From: Paenibacillus silvestris
GTDB lineage: Bacteria > Bacillota > Bacilli > Paenibacillales > NBRC-103111
Direction: 5' to 3'
Assembly: GCF_009882985.1 (NCBI RefSeq)
Contig: NZ_WTUZ01000015.1
Span: 77,117-141,116, forward strand
DNA length: 64,000 nucleotides
Made by a program: the position numbers and the translations under genes. Below the pieces are notes generated by a model that saw only the letters and a list, made by a program, of their open reading frames with translations, ran no database searches and was not told the origin of the DNA. Positions 42,717 to 51,099 of this stretch are shown here, in pieces. How positions within the stretch are numbered: the stretch's first letter is position 1; each line of letters starts with the position of its first letter.

Positions 42717-43160
42717 ATGAGCGAAATGCGCAATGATTCTTTGGATCTCTACATCGCACTTTCCAGAGCAAGTGAATGGGTCAACGCACACGGCGACCGC
42801 GACATTCGTAAGCATGGCTTGAACCGGACCGAATTCGGCGTACTGGAGCTTCTGTATCATAAAGGGGCACAGGCCATTCAACAAATCGGCTCCAAAGTAC
42901 TGATGAGCAGCGGAAATATCACTTACGTGGTCGACAAGCTGGTGAAGAAAGAGTTCGTTGTCCGCCGAACATCGACGGAAGACAGAAGACTTATTTATGC
43001 GGAAATTACGGCGCAAGGCAAGCAGTTTATTGAAGAAGTTTTTCCTCAGCACATTGAAGTGATTGAGCACGCGGTGGATGGTCTTACAGCAGAAGAGAAG
43101 AAGATCGCTAGTCAATTGCTAAAAAAGCTCGGCAAGTTCGCCCAGGACGCTTTTAAATAG
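42717..43160 (+). CDS. mhqR: MarR-family repressor, MhqR-like
   Basis: I start at ATG 42717 (MSEMRNDSLDLYIALSRASEWV), 6 bases after GAGGTG. The 147-residue product matches B. subtilis MhqR in LDLY-x-x-LSRA, GLNRTEFGVLELLYHKG and the winged helix IGSKVLMSSGNITYVVDKL (about 54-75). MhqR represses quinone- and azo-compound detoxification genes. The genes downstream (DoxX, ring-cleaving dioxygenase, esterase, flavin reductase) correspond to the mhqP, mhqO/A and mhqD functions. No reactive cysteine is visible, as in MhqR, so quinone sensing would be by direct binding. Confidence 0.88.
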   Translation: MSEMRNDSLDLYIALSRASEWVNAHGDRDIRKHGLNRTEFGVLELLYHKGAQAIQQIGSKVLMSSGNITYVVDKLVKKEFVVRRTSTEDRRLIYAEITAQGKQFIEEVFPQHIEVIEHAVDGLTAEEKKIASQLLKKLGKFAQDAFK

Positions 43161-43162
43161 AA

Positions 43163-43197
43163 AAGTAGTTTGCTCTCAATGGAGGAGTTAACTACTT
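43163..43197 (+). terminator. Hairpin after the repressor gene
   Basis: AAGTAGTT pairs with AACTACTT and the stem extends to CTC/GAG with one internal mismatch. The following sequence has only four T, so termination would be partial. Confidence 0.45.
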
Positions 43198-43203
43198 ACC
43201 CTT

Positions 43204-43236
43204 TTACCTAATATCTTAAATTAAAGAATCTTAAAT
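43204..43236 (+). promoter_or_regulatory. Second putative MhqR operator with promoter
   Basis: A weak promoter TTACCT (43204-43209)-N17-AATCTT carries TATCTTAAATTAAAG-A-ATCTT from 43212. It is the same sequence and the same position relative to the -35 as upstream of the repressor gene. It should control the DoxX-dioxygenase-esterase-reductase genes. Confidence 0.7.
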
Positions 43237-43256
43237 TTGAAATGGAGGAAATTATA

Positions 43257-43658
43257 ATGAGCATCGCATTAGGGTTGTTAATTATCCGATTGGTTGTAGG
43301 GCTCAGCTTCATGGCCCATGGCTCGCAGAAATTATTTGGTTGGTTCGGTGGCTACGGTCCGAAAGGAACGGGCGGGTGGATGGAATCCATTGGCATTAAG
43401 CCTGGTGTCGCGATGGCGGTTCTGGCTGGTTTGATCGAATTTGCAGGAGGATTATTGTTTGCCGCGGGCTTAGGTACCGTGTTTGCATCCTTGCTGATTG
43501 CAATAACGATGGTAATGGCAATTGCCAAAGTACATGGTAAAAATGGCTACTGGAACACAACAGGCGGTTACGAGTACAACCTTCTGCTGCTTGCCGTTGT
43601 TGTAGGTGTAGCACTAACAGGAGCTGGCGCGTACTCCATTGATGCATTATTATTCTAA
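43257..43658 (+). CDS. DoxX family membrane protein (MhqP-like)
   Basis: I start at ATG 43257 (MSIALGLLIIRLVVG), which follows ATGGAGGAA; an ATG at 43242 overlaps the binding site. The 133-residue product has four membrane helices and the DoxX signature GLSFMAHGSQKLFGWFGGYGPKGT (about 15-38). DoxX proteins accompany thiol and quinone stress genes. It sits directly behind the second operator and is the first gene of the putative detoxification operon. Confidence 0.92.
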   Translation: MSIALGLLIIRLVVGLSFMAHGSQKLFGWFGGYGPKGTGGWMESIGIKPGVAMAVLAGLIEFAGGLLFAAGLGTVFASLLIAITMVMAIAKVHGKNGYWNTTGGYEYNLLLLAVVVGVALTGAGAYSIDALLF

Positions 43659-43728
43659 GATTCTTTCTGCACAGGGCAGGACATAACTAAAACTAACTAA
43701 TTAAACTAATATAGAGGAGTGTATTCAA

Positions 43729-44682
43729 ATGACAAAACAACAAACAGCAGGTATTCACCATATAACAGCTTTCGTTCAAAGCGCACAAGGCACTGTAGAT
43801 TTCTATGCGGGTATTCTGGGATTACGTCTAGTCAAAAAAACAATCAACTTCGACGCACCTGAAGTTTACCACCTGTACTTCGGCGATGAGCACGGCAGCC
43901 CTGGAACAATCATCACCTTCTTCCCATGGGCTGGTTCCCGCAGAGGGCGTATCGGTGGCGGCCAAGTCGGTATCACTACGTATGCGGTGCCTACAGGCAG
44001 TCTTGCCTTCTGGGAAACGCGTCTGACTAAATTCGGTGTATCCTTTGAGAAAACAGAAAGATTCCATGAGACTTATCTGCAATTCGAAGATCACGATGGC
44101 TTGAAATTGGAAATCGTTGAGCGCGAGCAAGGTACTCCTAGCACTTGGTCATTTGGCGGCATTTCTACTGATAAAGCAATCAAAGGCTTCGGCGGCGCTA
44201 TTCTCTACAGCACGGCTCCGGACAAAACATCCCAGCTGCTTGAGCAGGTGATGGGGCTTGAGAAAATTGGGCAAGAGGGTGCTTATGCCCGGTTCAAATC
44301 CTTTGGCGATATCGGGAACATTATCGACCTTCATGTGACAGCAATGCCGTATGGAGCAGGTGGAGCGGGTACTGTGCATCACATCGCATGGCGGGCCAAA
44401 GATGATGCTGAGCATGAGCTATGGAGAAATCATGTACAGAACAGCGGGTACCATCCAACGCCGATTGTGGACCGTCAATATTTTAACGCGATCTACTTCC
44501 GTGAAGAAGGCGGCATCCTGTTCGAGATCGCGACTGATCCTCCAGGTTTCGCTAGAGATGAAGCTCCTGAGGCACTTGGCGAGAAAATCATGCTGCCAGA
44601 ATGGTTCGAAGCAAACCGTGCTCAAATCGAGCGCAATCTGCCACCGATTGCAGTGCGTGAATTGGAGGGAAGTGGACAATGA
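43729..44682 (+). CDS. Ring-cleaving dioxygenase, VOC superfamily (MhqO/MhqA-like)
   Basis: This 317-residue protein has two VOC modules. The first begins GIHHITAFVQSAQGTVDFYAGILGLRLVKKT (His14 region), and the second contains GTVHHIAWRAKDDAEHELW (about 213-231) and the metal-ligand Glu in GGILFEIATDPPGF. The His-His-Glu set fits Fe(II)/Mn(II) extradiol cleavage of hydroquinones. Its last codons overlap the next gene by four bases (ATGA). AGAGGAG precedes the ATG. Confidence 0.94.
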   Translation: MTKQQTAGIHHITAFVQSAQGTVDFYAGILGLRLVKKTINFDAPEVYHLYFGDEHGSPGTIITFFPWAGSRRGRIGGGQVGITTYAVPTGSLAFWETRLTKFGVSFEKTERFHETYLQFEDHDGLKLEIVEREQGTPSTWSFGGISTDKAIKGFGGAILYSTAPDKTSQLLEQVMGLEKIGQEGAYARFKSFGDIGNIIDLHVTAMPYGAGGAGTVHHIAWRAKDDAEHELWRNHVQNSGYHPTPIVDRQYFNAIYFREEGGILFEIATDPPGFARDEAPEALGEKIMLPEWFEANRAQIERNLPPIAVRELEGSGQ

Positions 44683-45287
44683 GACATATCTTCCAACAAG
44701 GAACAGACGTAACGGCGCCAGTACTCGTGCTCTTGCACGGGACTGGCGGTACTGAGCGGGATCTTCTGCCGCTAGCTCAAGCTATCTCCCCAGCTTCGTC
44801 GGTATTAAGCGTTAGAGGCAATGTGCTTGAAAATGGGATGCCGCGGTTCTTCCGCCGACTCGCAGAAGGTATCTTCGATGAGGAGGATCTCATCTTCCGC
44901 ACCAAAGAGCTGAACGACTTCTTGGATGAAGCCGCTGTAGAGCATGGCTTCGATCGCCGGAATGTAGTGGCTATCGGCTACTCCAATGGCGCTAATATTG
45001 CGGGCAGCCTGTTGTTCCACTACCCAGACGCGCTCCGTGGTGCAATCCTGCATCATCCGATGGTGCCGCTGCGTGGCATTCAGCTTCCAGATTTGACCGA
45101 CACGCCTATCTTTATTGGGGCGGGGCGCAATGATCCCATCTGCTCGCCGGAAGAGACCGAGGAGCTTCAGAAATTGCTAGGTGAGGCTGGAGCTGAGATC
45201 GAAGTCCATTGGGAAAATGCCGGACATCAATTGACGAGATCGGAAGTTGATGCGGCTGGGACTTGGTTTAAGGCGAATTTAGCCTAA
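44679..45287 (+). CDS. Alpha/beta-hydrolase, carboxylesterase type (MhqD-like)
   Basis: This 202-residue protein has the oxyanion segment VLLHGTGGTERDLLPLA (about 16-32) and a catalytic triad: Ser in GYSNGAN (about 105), Asp in GRNDPI (about 152) and His in AGHQL (about 184). It is translationally coupled to the dioxygenase by an ATGA overlap. In B. subtilis mhqD belongs to the MhqR regulon. It likely hydrolyses ring-cleavage esters or glutathione-independent conjugates; the substrate is inferred. Confidence 0.93.
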   Translation: MRHIFQQGTDVTAPVLVLLHGTGGTERDLLPLAQAISPASSVLSVRGNVLENGMPRFFRRLAEGIFDEEDLIFRTKELNDFLDEAAVEHGFDRRNVVAIGYSNGANIAGSLLFHYPDALRGAILHHPMVPLRGIQLPDLTDTPIFIGAGRNDPICSPEETEELQKLLGEAGAEIEVHWENAGHQLTRSEVDAAGTWFKANLA

Positions 45288-45312
45288 AATAATGATAAAG
45301 GGGTGATGTTTT

Positions 45313-45924
45313 GTGATTGCCATCGACCCTTCGCATCAAACCGAACGGGAGAATTATAAGCTGCTGATCGGCAGCATTATTCCCAGACCAATCGCTTTTG
45401 TAACGACCCTCACCAATGAGGACGTCCTGAATGCTGCACCGTTCAGTTACTTCACGATTGTGACGGCGGACCCGCCGATGATCGCTGTATCGATTCAGAG
45501 GCGCCAAGGTGAACGGAAAGATACGTCGCGTAATGCCATCGCAAAAGGGGAGTTCGTCGTTCATATCTCTGACGAATCCTACATTGACCAGATTAATCAA
45601 ACGGCTGCTGCGCTGCCCCCAGATGAAAGCGAAGTGGTGTTAGCCGGCCTGACACCTGTCACAAGTGTGAAGGTAGCTGTACCGGGCCTTGCAGAGGCTA
45701 ACATTCGGATGGAATGTGTGCTCGAACAAGCGATACCGCTGGGGGGAACGGAAAGTGCTCCTTCTGCGGATTTGCTGATCGGTAGAGTGGTGCATTTTCA
45801 CATTGCTAATGATTTGTACGACAAGGGTCATATTGATGCTCAGAAATTAAGGCCGGTTAGCCGGCTAGCAGGCAACTCCTATGCGAAATTGGGAGATCAG
45901 TTTGAGCTAGAACGCCCTATTTGA
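45313..45924 (+). CDS. Flavin reductase-like (FMN-binding split barrel) protein
   Basis: This 203-residue protein is of the DIM6/NTAB type, with NYKLLIGSIIPRPIAFVTT (about 14-32), NAAPFSYFTIVTADPPMIAVSI (about 40-61) and a C-terminal KLRPVSRLAGNSYAKLGDQFELERP. These bind FMN and may hand reduced flavin to oxygenases or reduce quinones directly. The start is GTG 45313 after AAGGGGTGATG. It is the last gene of the quinone-stress cluster and is followed by a terminator. Confidence 0.92.
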   Translation: MIAIDPSHQTERENYKLLIGSIIPRPIAFVTTLTNEDVLNAAPFSYFTIVTADPPMIAVSIQRRQGERKDTSRNAIAKGEFVVHISDESYIDQINQTAAALPPDESEVVLAGLTPVTSVKVAVPGLAEANIRMECVLEQAIPLGGTESAPSADLLIGRVVHFHIANDLYDKGHIDAQKLRPVSRLAGNSYAKLGDQFELERPI

Positions 45925-45933
45925 CACGTAGGA

Positions 45934-45983
45934 AGAAAAAAGCCATTTGTACCCGCTATTTTGTGGGCTGCAGATGGTTTTTT
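45934..45983 (+). terminator. Intrinsic terminator
   Basis: AAAAAGCCATTTGTACCC pairs imperfectly with GGGCTGCAGATGGTTTTTT, and T6 follows. Confidence 0.8.
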
Positions 45984-46057
45984 CTATTCATTTTATACAC
46001 GCGAGACCCGATAAATTTAGTATGATTACTAGAGTTATGCAGGGCGGAGGAATGTTG

Positions 46058-49000
46058 GTGAAACGGGAAAATAGGTATAAGCTGCGATGGATTGGCGCAG
46101 TGCTTTTGGTTGCTCTTCTGGTTAACTTGTACCAGCCGGCAGCTTATGCACTTACAACAGTAGGACAGGTGATAACAGGCCCCGCCTCGTCCAATTATGG
46201 CGAGCAGGTGCAGTTTACCTCCGTCGTGACAGATCGTGCATTGGGCGGGGCAACACCAGCAGGGAGCGTCACATTCTACGATGGGGGTACATGGATCGGG
46301 GGCCCTCAGGGACTCGTTACTTCGGATCCAGTCGTTGTTTATAAGAGCTGGGACCTTGCTCCAGCGCAACCCGGCAAGAAATTTACTTGTACTGACTGTC
46401 CTGTTATTGAGTGGGGCGGGCTGAGTTACTGGGCGTACAGTGATACGGTTAATAGTGACACTGCTTATTTATATGCTTATGATGCGAATAACAATCTGGT
46501 GAAATCATGGGATTTTTCGGGGAATCGTTACATTACAGATATCACCGTAGATAACATCGCTAAGACAGTTACGCTTGTCGGACAGAGCAATGTCACGACA
46601 CGAACTTGGGAGCAGCTTGAAAATTTCAACGCTCACGCTTCTATGTCTTTCTCCGGGCTAGGAGTCGGTACACATACGATTACAGCTAATTATTCAGGCG
46701 GTGACGGTATACATAGTCCACAGTCATCTACTTTTGTACATACGGTTAATAAGCTTCAAACCAATACCACACTTACCTCAAATGCCGGACTCATCTACGT
46801 TGGCGAGCCGATTACTTTCACAGCGACAGTCGTCAACACGAGTGGCAGTCCTGTCATGCCGGGGGGAACGGTTACTTTTCGAGAAGGCAGTAACGTACTG
46901 GGAACTGCGATCGCAAACGGAAGCGGAGTCGCGACCTTCACGACGTCGACGCTGCCGGTTAGCGGTTATTCGGTCATTGCGACTTACGATGGTGATGGTC
47001 AGCATGAAGCCAGTACGTCCAGTAGTTTGACGCAATCCGTACTAGGCATACCGACCGTAGTGGCGGTTAGCGCTAGTCCTGCAAGCACGACATACGGGAA
47101 TTCTGTGACGTTGACGGCAACCGTGACCAATGGCCGGGCAAGCATTTTTGGGCCGACTGGAACGGTGACGTTCAAGGAAGGCTCGACCGTACTTGGAACA
47201 GGGACGTTGAGTTCTGGAACAGCAACATGGACGGCGTCAAATTTAGAAGTGGGAGCCCATTCGATTACAGCCCATTACAGCGGAAGTCTTACGCATGATG
47301 CCAATAGCTCGAGCTCCATTCCTGTGGGCATCAATCTGATCCCTACGTCATCAACGTTGACGGTTATAGGCGCGACAGGGGCAGCTTCCACCTATGGGAC
47401 TTCATTGACATTAACAGCATCCATAGTGAATACCAATGGCAGTTCGATTACACCAAGTGGTACCGTAACTTTCAAAGATGGCTCAACGACATTGGGTACG
47501 GCCACATTAAATTCAGGAACGGCTGAATGGCTATTACCAGATCTTTTATCTACAGGGGCGCATTCCTTTCAAACAGAGTACGGCGGAGATGCCAGCCATG
47601 CGATTAATTCGTCAGCAGTTGTTGGACATTCCGTCAACAAAGCAAGTACATCAACAACACTAGCGACTTCGGGTGGGAATTCTGTTGGTGAAACGACGAC
47701 TTTAACGGCACAGGTAACAAATACTTCAAATCCTAGCATCAAGCCCACTGGTACGGTTACTTTCAAAAATAACGGTGCCGACTTGCAAGCGCCAGTGGTA
47801 TTAGATAGTAGTGGCATTGCGGTGCTTACTACGCATGAATTGCCGGTTGGCAATCTCATTATTACGGCAGCATATAACGGTGACAGCAACCATGTCACGA
47901 GCGCCTCACAGCCGATCACCCAGCCAGTATCCAAAGGGCCGGTTACGGTTCATCTATCTGTGGCACCGCAAGGAGAAAGCGTCTATGGACACAGGGTGAG
48001 CGTAACCGTACAGGTAGCTAACGCTGGCAGCGGAGGTTCCGTTCCAACGGGTACGGTAACCCTTACGGGAACGGGCGGCTTCAGCAATTGGCCGGGTGCT
48101 TTGACATTGACGGATGGGATTGCAACTTGGGAGACCGAACAGCTTGCTGTTGGCACACATACGGTCATCGCCAACTACATGGGGGATGACGAGCACCTTG
48201 ATGCGGTGTCAACTAGCAGCAGTCTGCAGATTAAACCCATTCCTGTTACCGTAGTGGTTACCGCTTCAGTAACGGAGGCTGTTTATTATGGAAGTCCCCT
48301 TACCTTCACCGCTCATGTGACCAATGCGAATGGAGAGCCGCAGATACCTGCCGGCCAAATCGTTTTTAGCGGCGGCAATTTACTGGATACTCCAATAAAT
48401 CTTGACTCGGCAGGAACAGCTTCTATAACATCAGCAGCTCTGCTTCCTGGAACGCACTCTATTCAGGCAGTGTACGTTCCTGATCTGCTGCACGAAGCAC
48501 AGACATCGGCCCCGATCACACAAGTCATCAAACCGAATACACAAGGGACTGTACTCATTTTGAATCATCCGAGTGGAACTTTTCAGCTTGGAGAACCGAT
48601 TCACTTCTCCGTATCAATAGGAGGCTTAATCGGTGACCTGACGCAGCCCGGCTATATTTCGTTGAGAGAGAATGGGCTTGAGCAAGCGAGGGTAACAACC
48701 GATGTGTACGGGAACGCCGAAATTAACCTAACAAGTGTCAGCTCTGGTACACACCGATACACCGCGCTGTACGAAAGAAGCGGCATCACGGACGGTACGG
48801 AGTCCCAAGCTGTGACAGTTATTGTGCAGCCTGCTCTTGCGCAGCTTATGCTTACGGGTGATACCTATGCCAAAATGCTGCCAACATCCTCACCATGGAT
48901 CGCCGCTGTTGTTCATGGTGGTGTTAGCTCGGTATTTACCCTTCACGCCGTTTCATCAGAAGCGGGTACTAGGGTCGAACTAAAGCAGATGGATCCTCAG

Positions 49001-49297
49001 AGCGGCGAGCTAGGCGCAGCCATCGAAGTGGCGAACGGACAGAGTGAGCCGATTTCGCTCGTGGAAGGTCTGAACCGATTCCAGTTAAAAGTGGTGAGCT
49101 CGGATGGGACGTCTTCGACCGAACATATCGTGTCTCTCTTTTATCAAAAAGGAGAGAAGCTTTGGGACATCAGCAATGTTCTCACGGTAACGCCACTCCG
49201 CTATGATATGGACGGAAATCATGTGTTTGATAAAGCGGACATCATTGAATTGTTGAAGTTAATTGAACCGGTTACCGTGGAAACGCGGCGACCTTAG
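46058..49297 (+). CDS. Giant secreted Ig-like repeat protein with dockerin-like tail
   Basis: I start at GTG 46058 (MKRENRYKLRW), 7 bases after GGCGGAGG; ATG 46052 is too close. The product has 1079 residues: a signal peptide (cleavage near AYA), then eight Ig-like modules of about 90-100 residues. Each has a strand A with TTYG, then T-L/F-TA-x-V-x-N, P-x-GTVTF, V-L-G-T, and G-x-H-x-I-x-A-x-Y. Module 1 is split by an insert of about 105 residues (about 88-194) with a C-T-D-C pair and two KSWD motifs. A larger beta domain and a last helix with an EF-hand-like D-M-D-G-N-H-x-F-D-x-A-D motif close the protein. No sortase signal. It is probably a surface adhesin or matrix protein. Confidence 0.88.
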   Translation: MKRENRYKLRWIGAVLLVALLVNLYQPAAYALTTVGQVITGPASSNYGEQVQFTSVVTDRALGGATPAGSVTFYDGGTWIGGPQGLVTSDPVVVYKSWDLAPAQPGKKFTCTDCPVIEWGGLSYWAYSDTVNSDTAYLYAYDANNNLVKSWDFSGNRYITDITVDNIAKTVTLVGQSNVTTRTWEQLENFNAHASMSFSGLGVGTHTITANYSGGDGIHSPQSSTFVHTVNKLQTNTTLTSNAGLIYVGEPITFTATVVNTSGSPVMPGGTVTFREGSNVLGTAIANGSGVATFTTSTLPVSGYSVIATYDGDGQHEASTSSSLTQSVLGIPTVVAVSASPASTTYGNSVTLTATVTNGRASIFGPTGTVTFKEGSTVLGTGTLSSGTATWTASNLEVGAHSITAHYSGSLTHDANSSSSIPVGINLIPTSSTLTVIGATGAASTYGTSLTLTASIVNTNGSSITPSGTVTFKDGSTTLGTATLNSGTAEWLLPDLLSTGAHSFQTEYGGDASHAINSSAVVGHSVNKASTSTTLATSGGNSVGETTTLTAQVTNTSNPSIKPTGTVTFKNNGADLQAPVVLDSSGIAVLTTHELPVGNLIITAAYNGDSNHVTSASQPITQPVSKGPVTVHLSVAPQGESVYGHRVSVTVQVANAGSGGSVPTGTVTLTGTGGFSNWPGALTLTDGIATWETEQLAVGTHTVIANYMGDDEHLDAVSTSSSLQIKPIPVTVVVTASVTEAVYYGSPLTFTAHVTNANGEPQIPAGQIVFSGGNLLDTPINLDSAGTASITSAALLPGTHSIQAVYVPDLLHEAQTSAPITQVIKPNTQGTVLILNHPSGTFQLGEPIHFSVSIGGLIGDLTQPGYISLRENGLEQARVTTDVYGNAEINLTSVSSGTHRYTALYERSGITDGTESQAVTVIVQPALAQLMLTGDTYAKMLPTSSPWIAAVVHGGVSSVFTLHAVSSEAGTRVELKQMDPQSGELGAAIEVANGQSEPISLVEGLNRFQLKVVSSDGTSSTEHIVSLFYQKGEKLWDISNVLTVTPLRYDMDGNHVFDKADIIELLKLIEPVTVETRRP

Positions 49298-49312
49298 ACT
49301 AAACAGCAAGCG

Positions 49313-49361
49313 AAAAAGGCATTTCCCGTGTAGTTAGCTACTACAGGGAATGCCTTTTTTG
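49313..49361 (+). terminator. Intrinsic terminator
   Basis: AAAAGGCATTTCCCGTGTAG pairs with CTACAGGGAATGCCTTTT over about 18 bp, and T6 follows. Confidence 0.92.
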
Positions 49362-49388
49362 TCGTTAGCGTGACGCCTATCGCCAAAG

Positions 49389-49564
49389 GGAACTGGGGTC
49401 CGCTATTTGAGTAAAAGCGGCATAATCCGTTGTTTCGGCGGAACTATAGGGTCTTATTTGCTTGCTAGATCCAGCAACTCAGCGAAAACCAGCGAAATAG
49501 CGTACCGTAGTTCCCGTTGCCGGCGAATTAGCTGTATTTGGGCGAAATAGCGTACTGTAGTTCC
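49389..49564. repeat. Intergenic two-plus-two repeat element C
   Basis: Direct copies at 49389 (GGAACTGGGGTCCGCTATTT) and 49440 (GGAACTATAGGGTCTTATTT), 51 bp apart; inverted copies end at 49514 and 49564, 50 bp apart. The motif is that of elements A and B, and C is the best-preserved example. It fills the space between the convergent Ig-protein and MFS genes, with no gene in it. Confidence 0.85.
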
Positions 49565-49609
49565 CTCCGCTTATTTCGCGAGTAGGCTCAAGATATGGTC
49601 TCCAACGAG

Positions 49610-50839
49610 CTAACCGGCCAGTTTTTGCACGCCAGTGCTAGCGTTAGCGCGCTTCTCTTTACGCTCCAACCCATAACTGATGAAGCCAATCAGCAGCCCC
49701 AGAATAGGCAGCAAGGCCCCCGCCCAAGGCAGATAGGTCAGCCCCATATGGGTGATAACCCACCCGCCGATAAAGGCGCCGCTGGCATTGCCCAGATTAT
49801 TCGCCGAGTGGTTCGAGGTGGAAGCGAGCATAGGCGCATCCTTCGCCATTGTCATTATGCGAAGCTGCAAGCCGGGTAGGATGCCGAACGCGGCCGCTCC
49901 CCAGACGAAAATAGTGATAACAGCAGCAACCGGCAGATGCACAGTGAAGTTGAAAATAACGAGAATGAGGGCCAAAGCCGCATAATTACCTAGTAAAGCC
50001 GGCATGAGCTTCCAATCTGCAAGCTTGCCCCCAACGATATTGCCGAAGGTGACGCCGAAGCCGAAAAGAACGAGAATCCACGCAACGCGATGCTCGGAGA
50101 AGCCCGTCACTTGTTCAAGCAGCGGCGTAATGTACGTGAAAACCGTGAACAAGCTCCCGCTGCCCAGTGCACCCATGAGCAGCATCAACAGCAGCCTTGG
50201 CTGGGTCAAAGCGCGGAACTGCTGCATAATGCCGGCGCTTTTCTCCTGCTGCACACGTGGGATCAAGAACAAAATTCCGATGAGCGAGACGATGCCCATC
50301 AGGACGATAGCGCCGAACGAAGCACGCCATCCGAGCTGCTGCCCGATGAAAGTACCAAAGGGGACGCCCATAATATTGGCGATCGTAAGCCCGGCCATCA
50401 TAATCGAGATGGCCGCCGCCCGTCGATCCGGGCGCACGAGATGGACGGCGATAACGCCGCCTACACCGAAGAATGTTCCGTGCGCTAGCGCGGTCACAAT
50501 GCGAGCTCCCATTAGAATCGCATAGTTGGGGGCGATAACGCTGATGGCATTGCCCAGAATGAACACGCCCATTAGCAGGCATAACAGCAGCTTTTGCGGC
50601 AGTTTATTCGTGAACAAAGCAAGAATCGGAGCACCGATGGCTACACCCATGGCATAGCTCGTGATGAGCTGGCCGGCTTGTGAGATTGTGACATGCAGGT
50701 CTCCTGCAACGTTGGGCAAAAGACCCATGATCACAAACTCCGTCATGCCAATGGCAAAGGCGCCAGCGGTTAATGAAAGCAAGGAAATCGGAAACCGGCT
50801 TTTGGGTGCGTCGTTTCCTAATAAAGCTTGATGACTCAT
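49610..50839 (-). CDS. MFS transporter, DHA1 (AraJ/Bcr-like) family
   Basis: I start at ATG 50839 (MSHQALLGND), with GGAGAGG upstream; the ORF begins at TTG 50851, which abuts that site. The 409-residue product has twelve helices and the DHA1 signature TAGAFAIGMTEFVIMGLLPNVAGDL in helix 1, with RIVTALAHGTFFGVG and RRAAAISIMMAG in the loop 4/5 region. It probably exports sugars, nucleosides or drugs; the substrate cannot be told. It is divergent from the heparinase-like gene. Confidence 0.92.
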   Translation of the reverse strand: MSHQALLGNDAPKSRFPISLLSLTAGAFAIGMTEFVIMGLLPNVAGDLHVTISQAGQLITSYAMGVAIGAPILALFTNKLPQKLLLCLLMGVFILGNAISVIAPNYAILMGARIVTALAHGTFFGVGGVIAVHLVRPDRRAAAISIMMAGLTIANIMGVPFGTFIGQQLGWRASFGAIVLMGIVSLIGILFLIPRVQQEKSAGIMQQFRALTQPRLLLMLLMGALGSGSLFTVFTYITPLLEQVTGFSEHRVAWILVLFGFGVTFGNIVGGKLADWKLMPALLGNYAALALILVIFNFTVHLPVAAVITIFVWGAAAFGILPGLQLRIMTMAKDAPMLASTSNHSANNLGNASGAFIGGWVITHMGLTYLPWAGALLPILGLLIGFISYGLERKEKRANASTGVQKLAG

Positions 50840-51035
50840 AGTACTGTCCAACCTCTCCGGTAAAATCTAGTCTCTATTTATCTCTCTACCATGTTGCGCC
50901 ATAGTGGCAAACAGGTCAAGATAATAGTCAAAAAAGTCAAAATAACAGGATAACGATCGACCTCTAATTCTTTATAATGAAAGATATATCGTTTGTAAAT
51001 GGTAAGATCCAGAAAGTCTGCCTTGACGGAACGGA

Positions 51036-51056
51036 ATGGATGGGATGGGATGGGAT
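51036..51056. repeat. Short ATGGG tandem repeat
   Basis: ATGGA followed by three ATGGG units and ATT lies in the divergent promoter region between the MFS and heparinase-like genes. A five-base unit could vary in number. Confidence 0.6.
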
Positions 51057-51099
51057 TGCACGGGATGGAAGGCCAGCCGCCTTCACATGACATGGGAAA

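Noticed and set aside
46700..48550. Repetitive DNA resembling a tandem array or CRISPR
   Set aside because: The repetition is at protein level (Ig-like modules of about 95 residues) inside one long frame; DNA repeats are diverged and there are no spacers.
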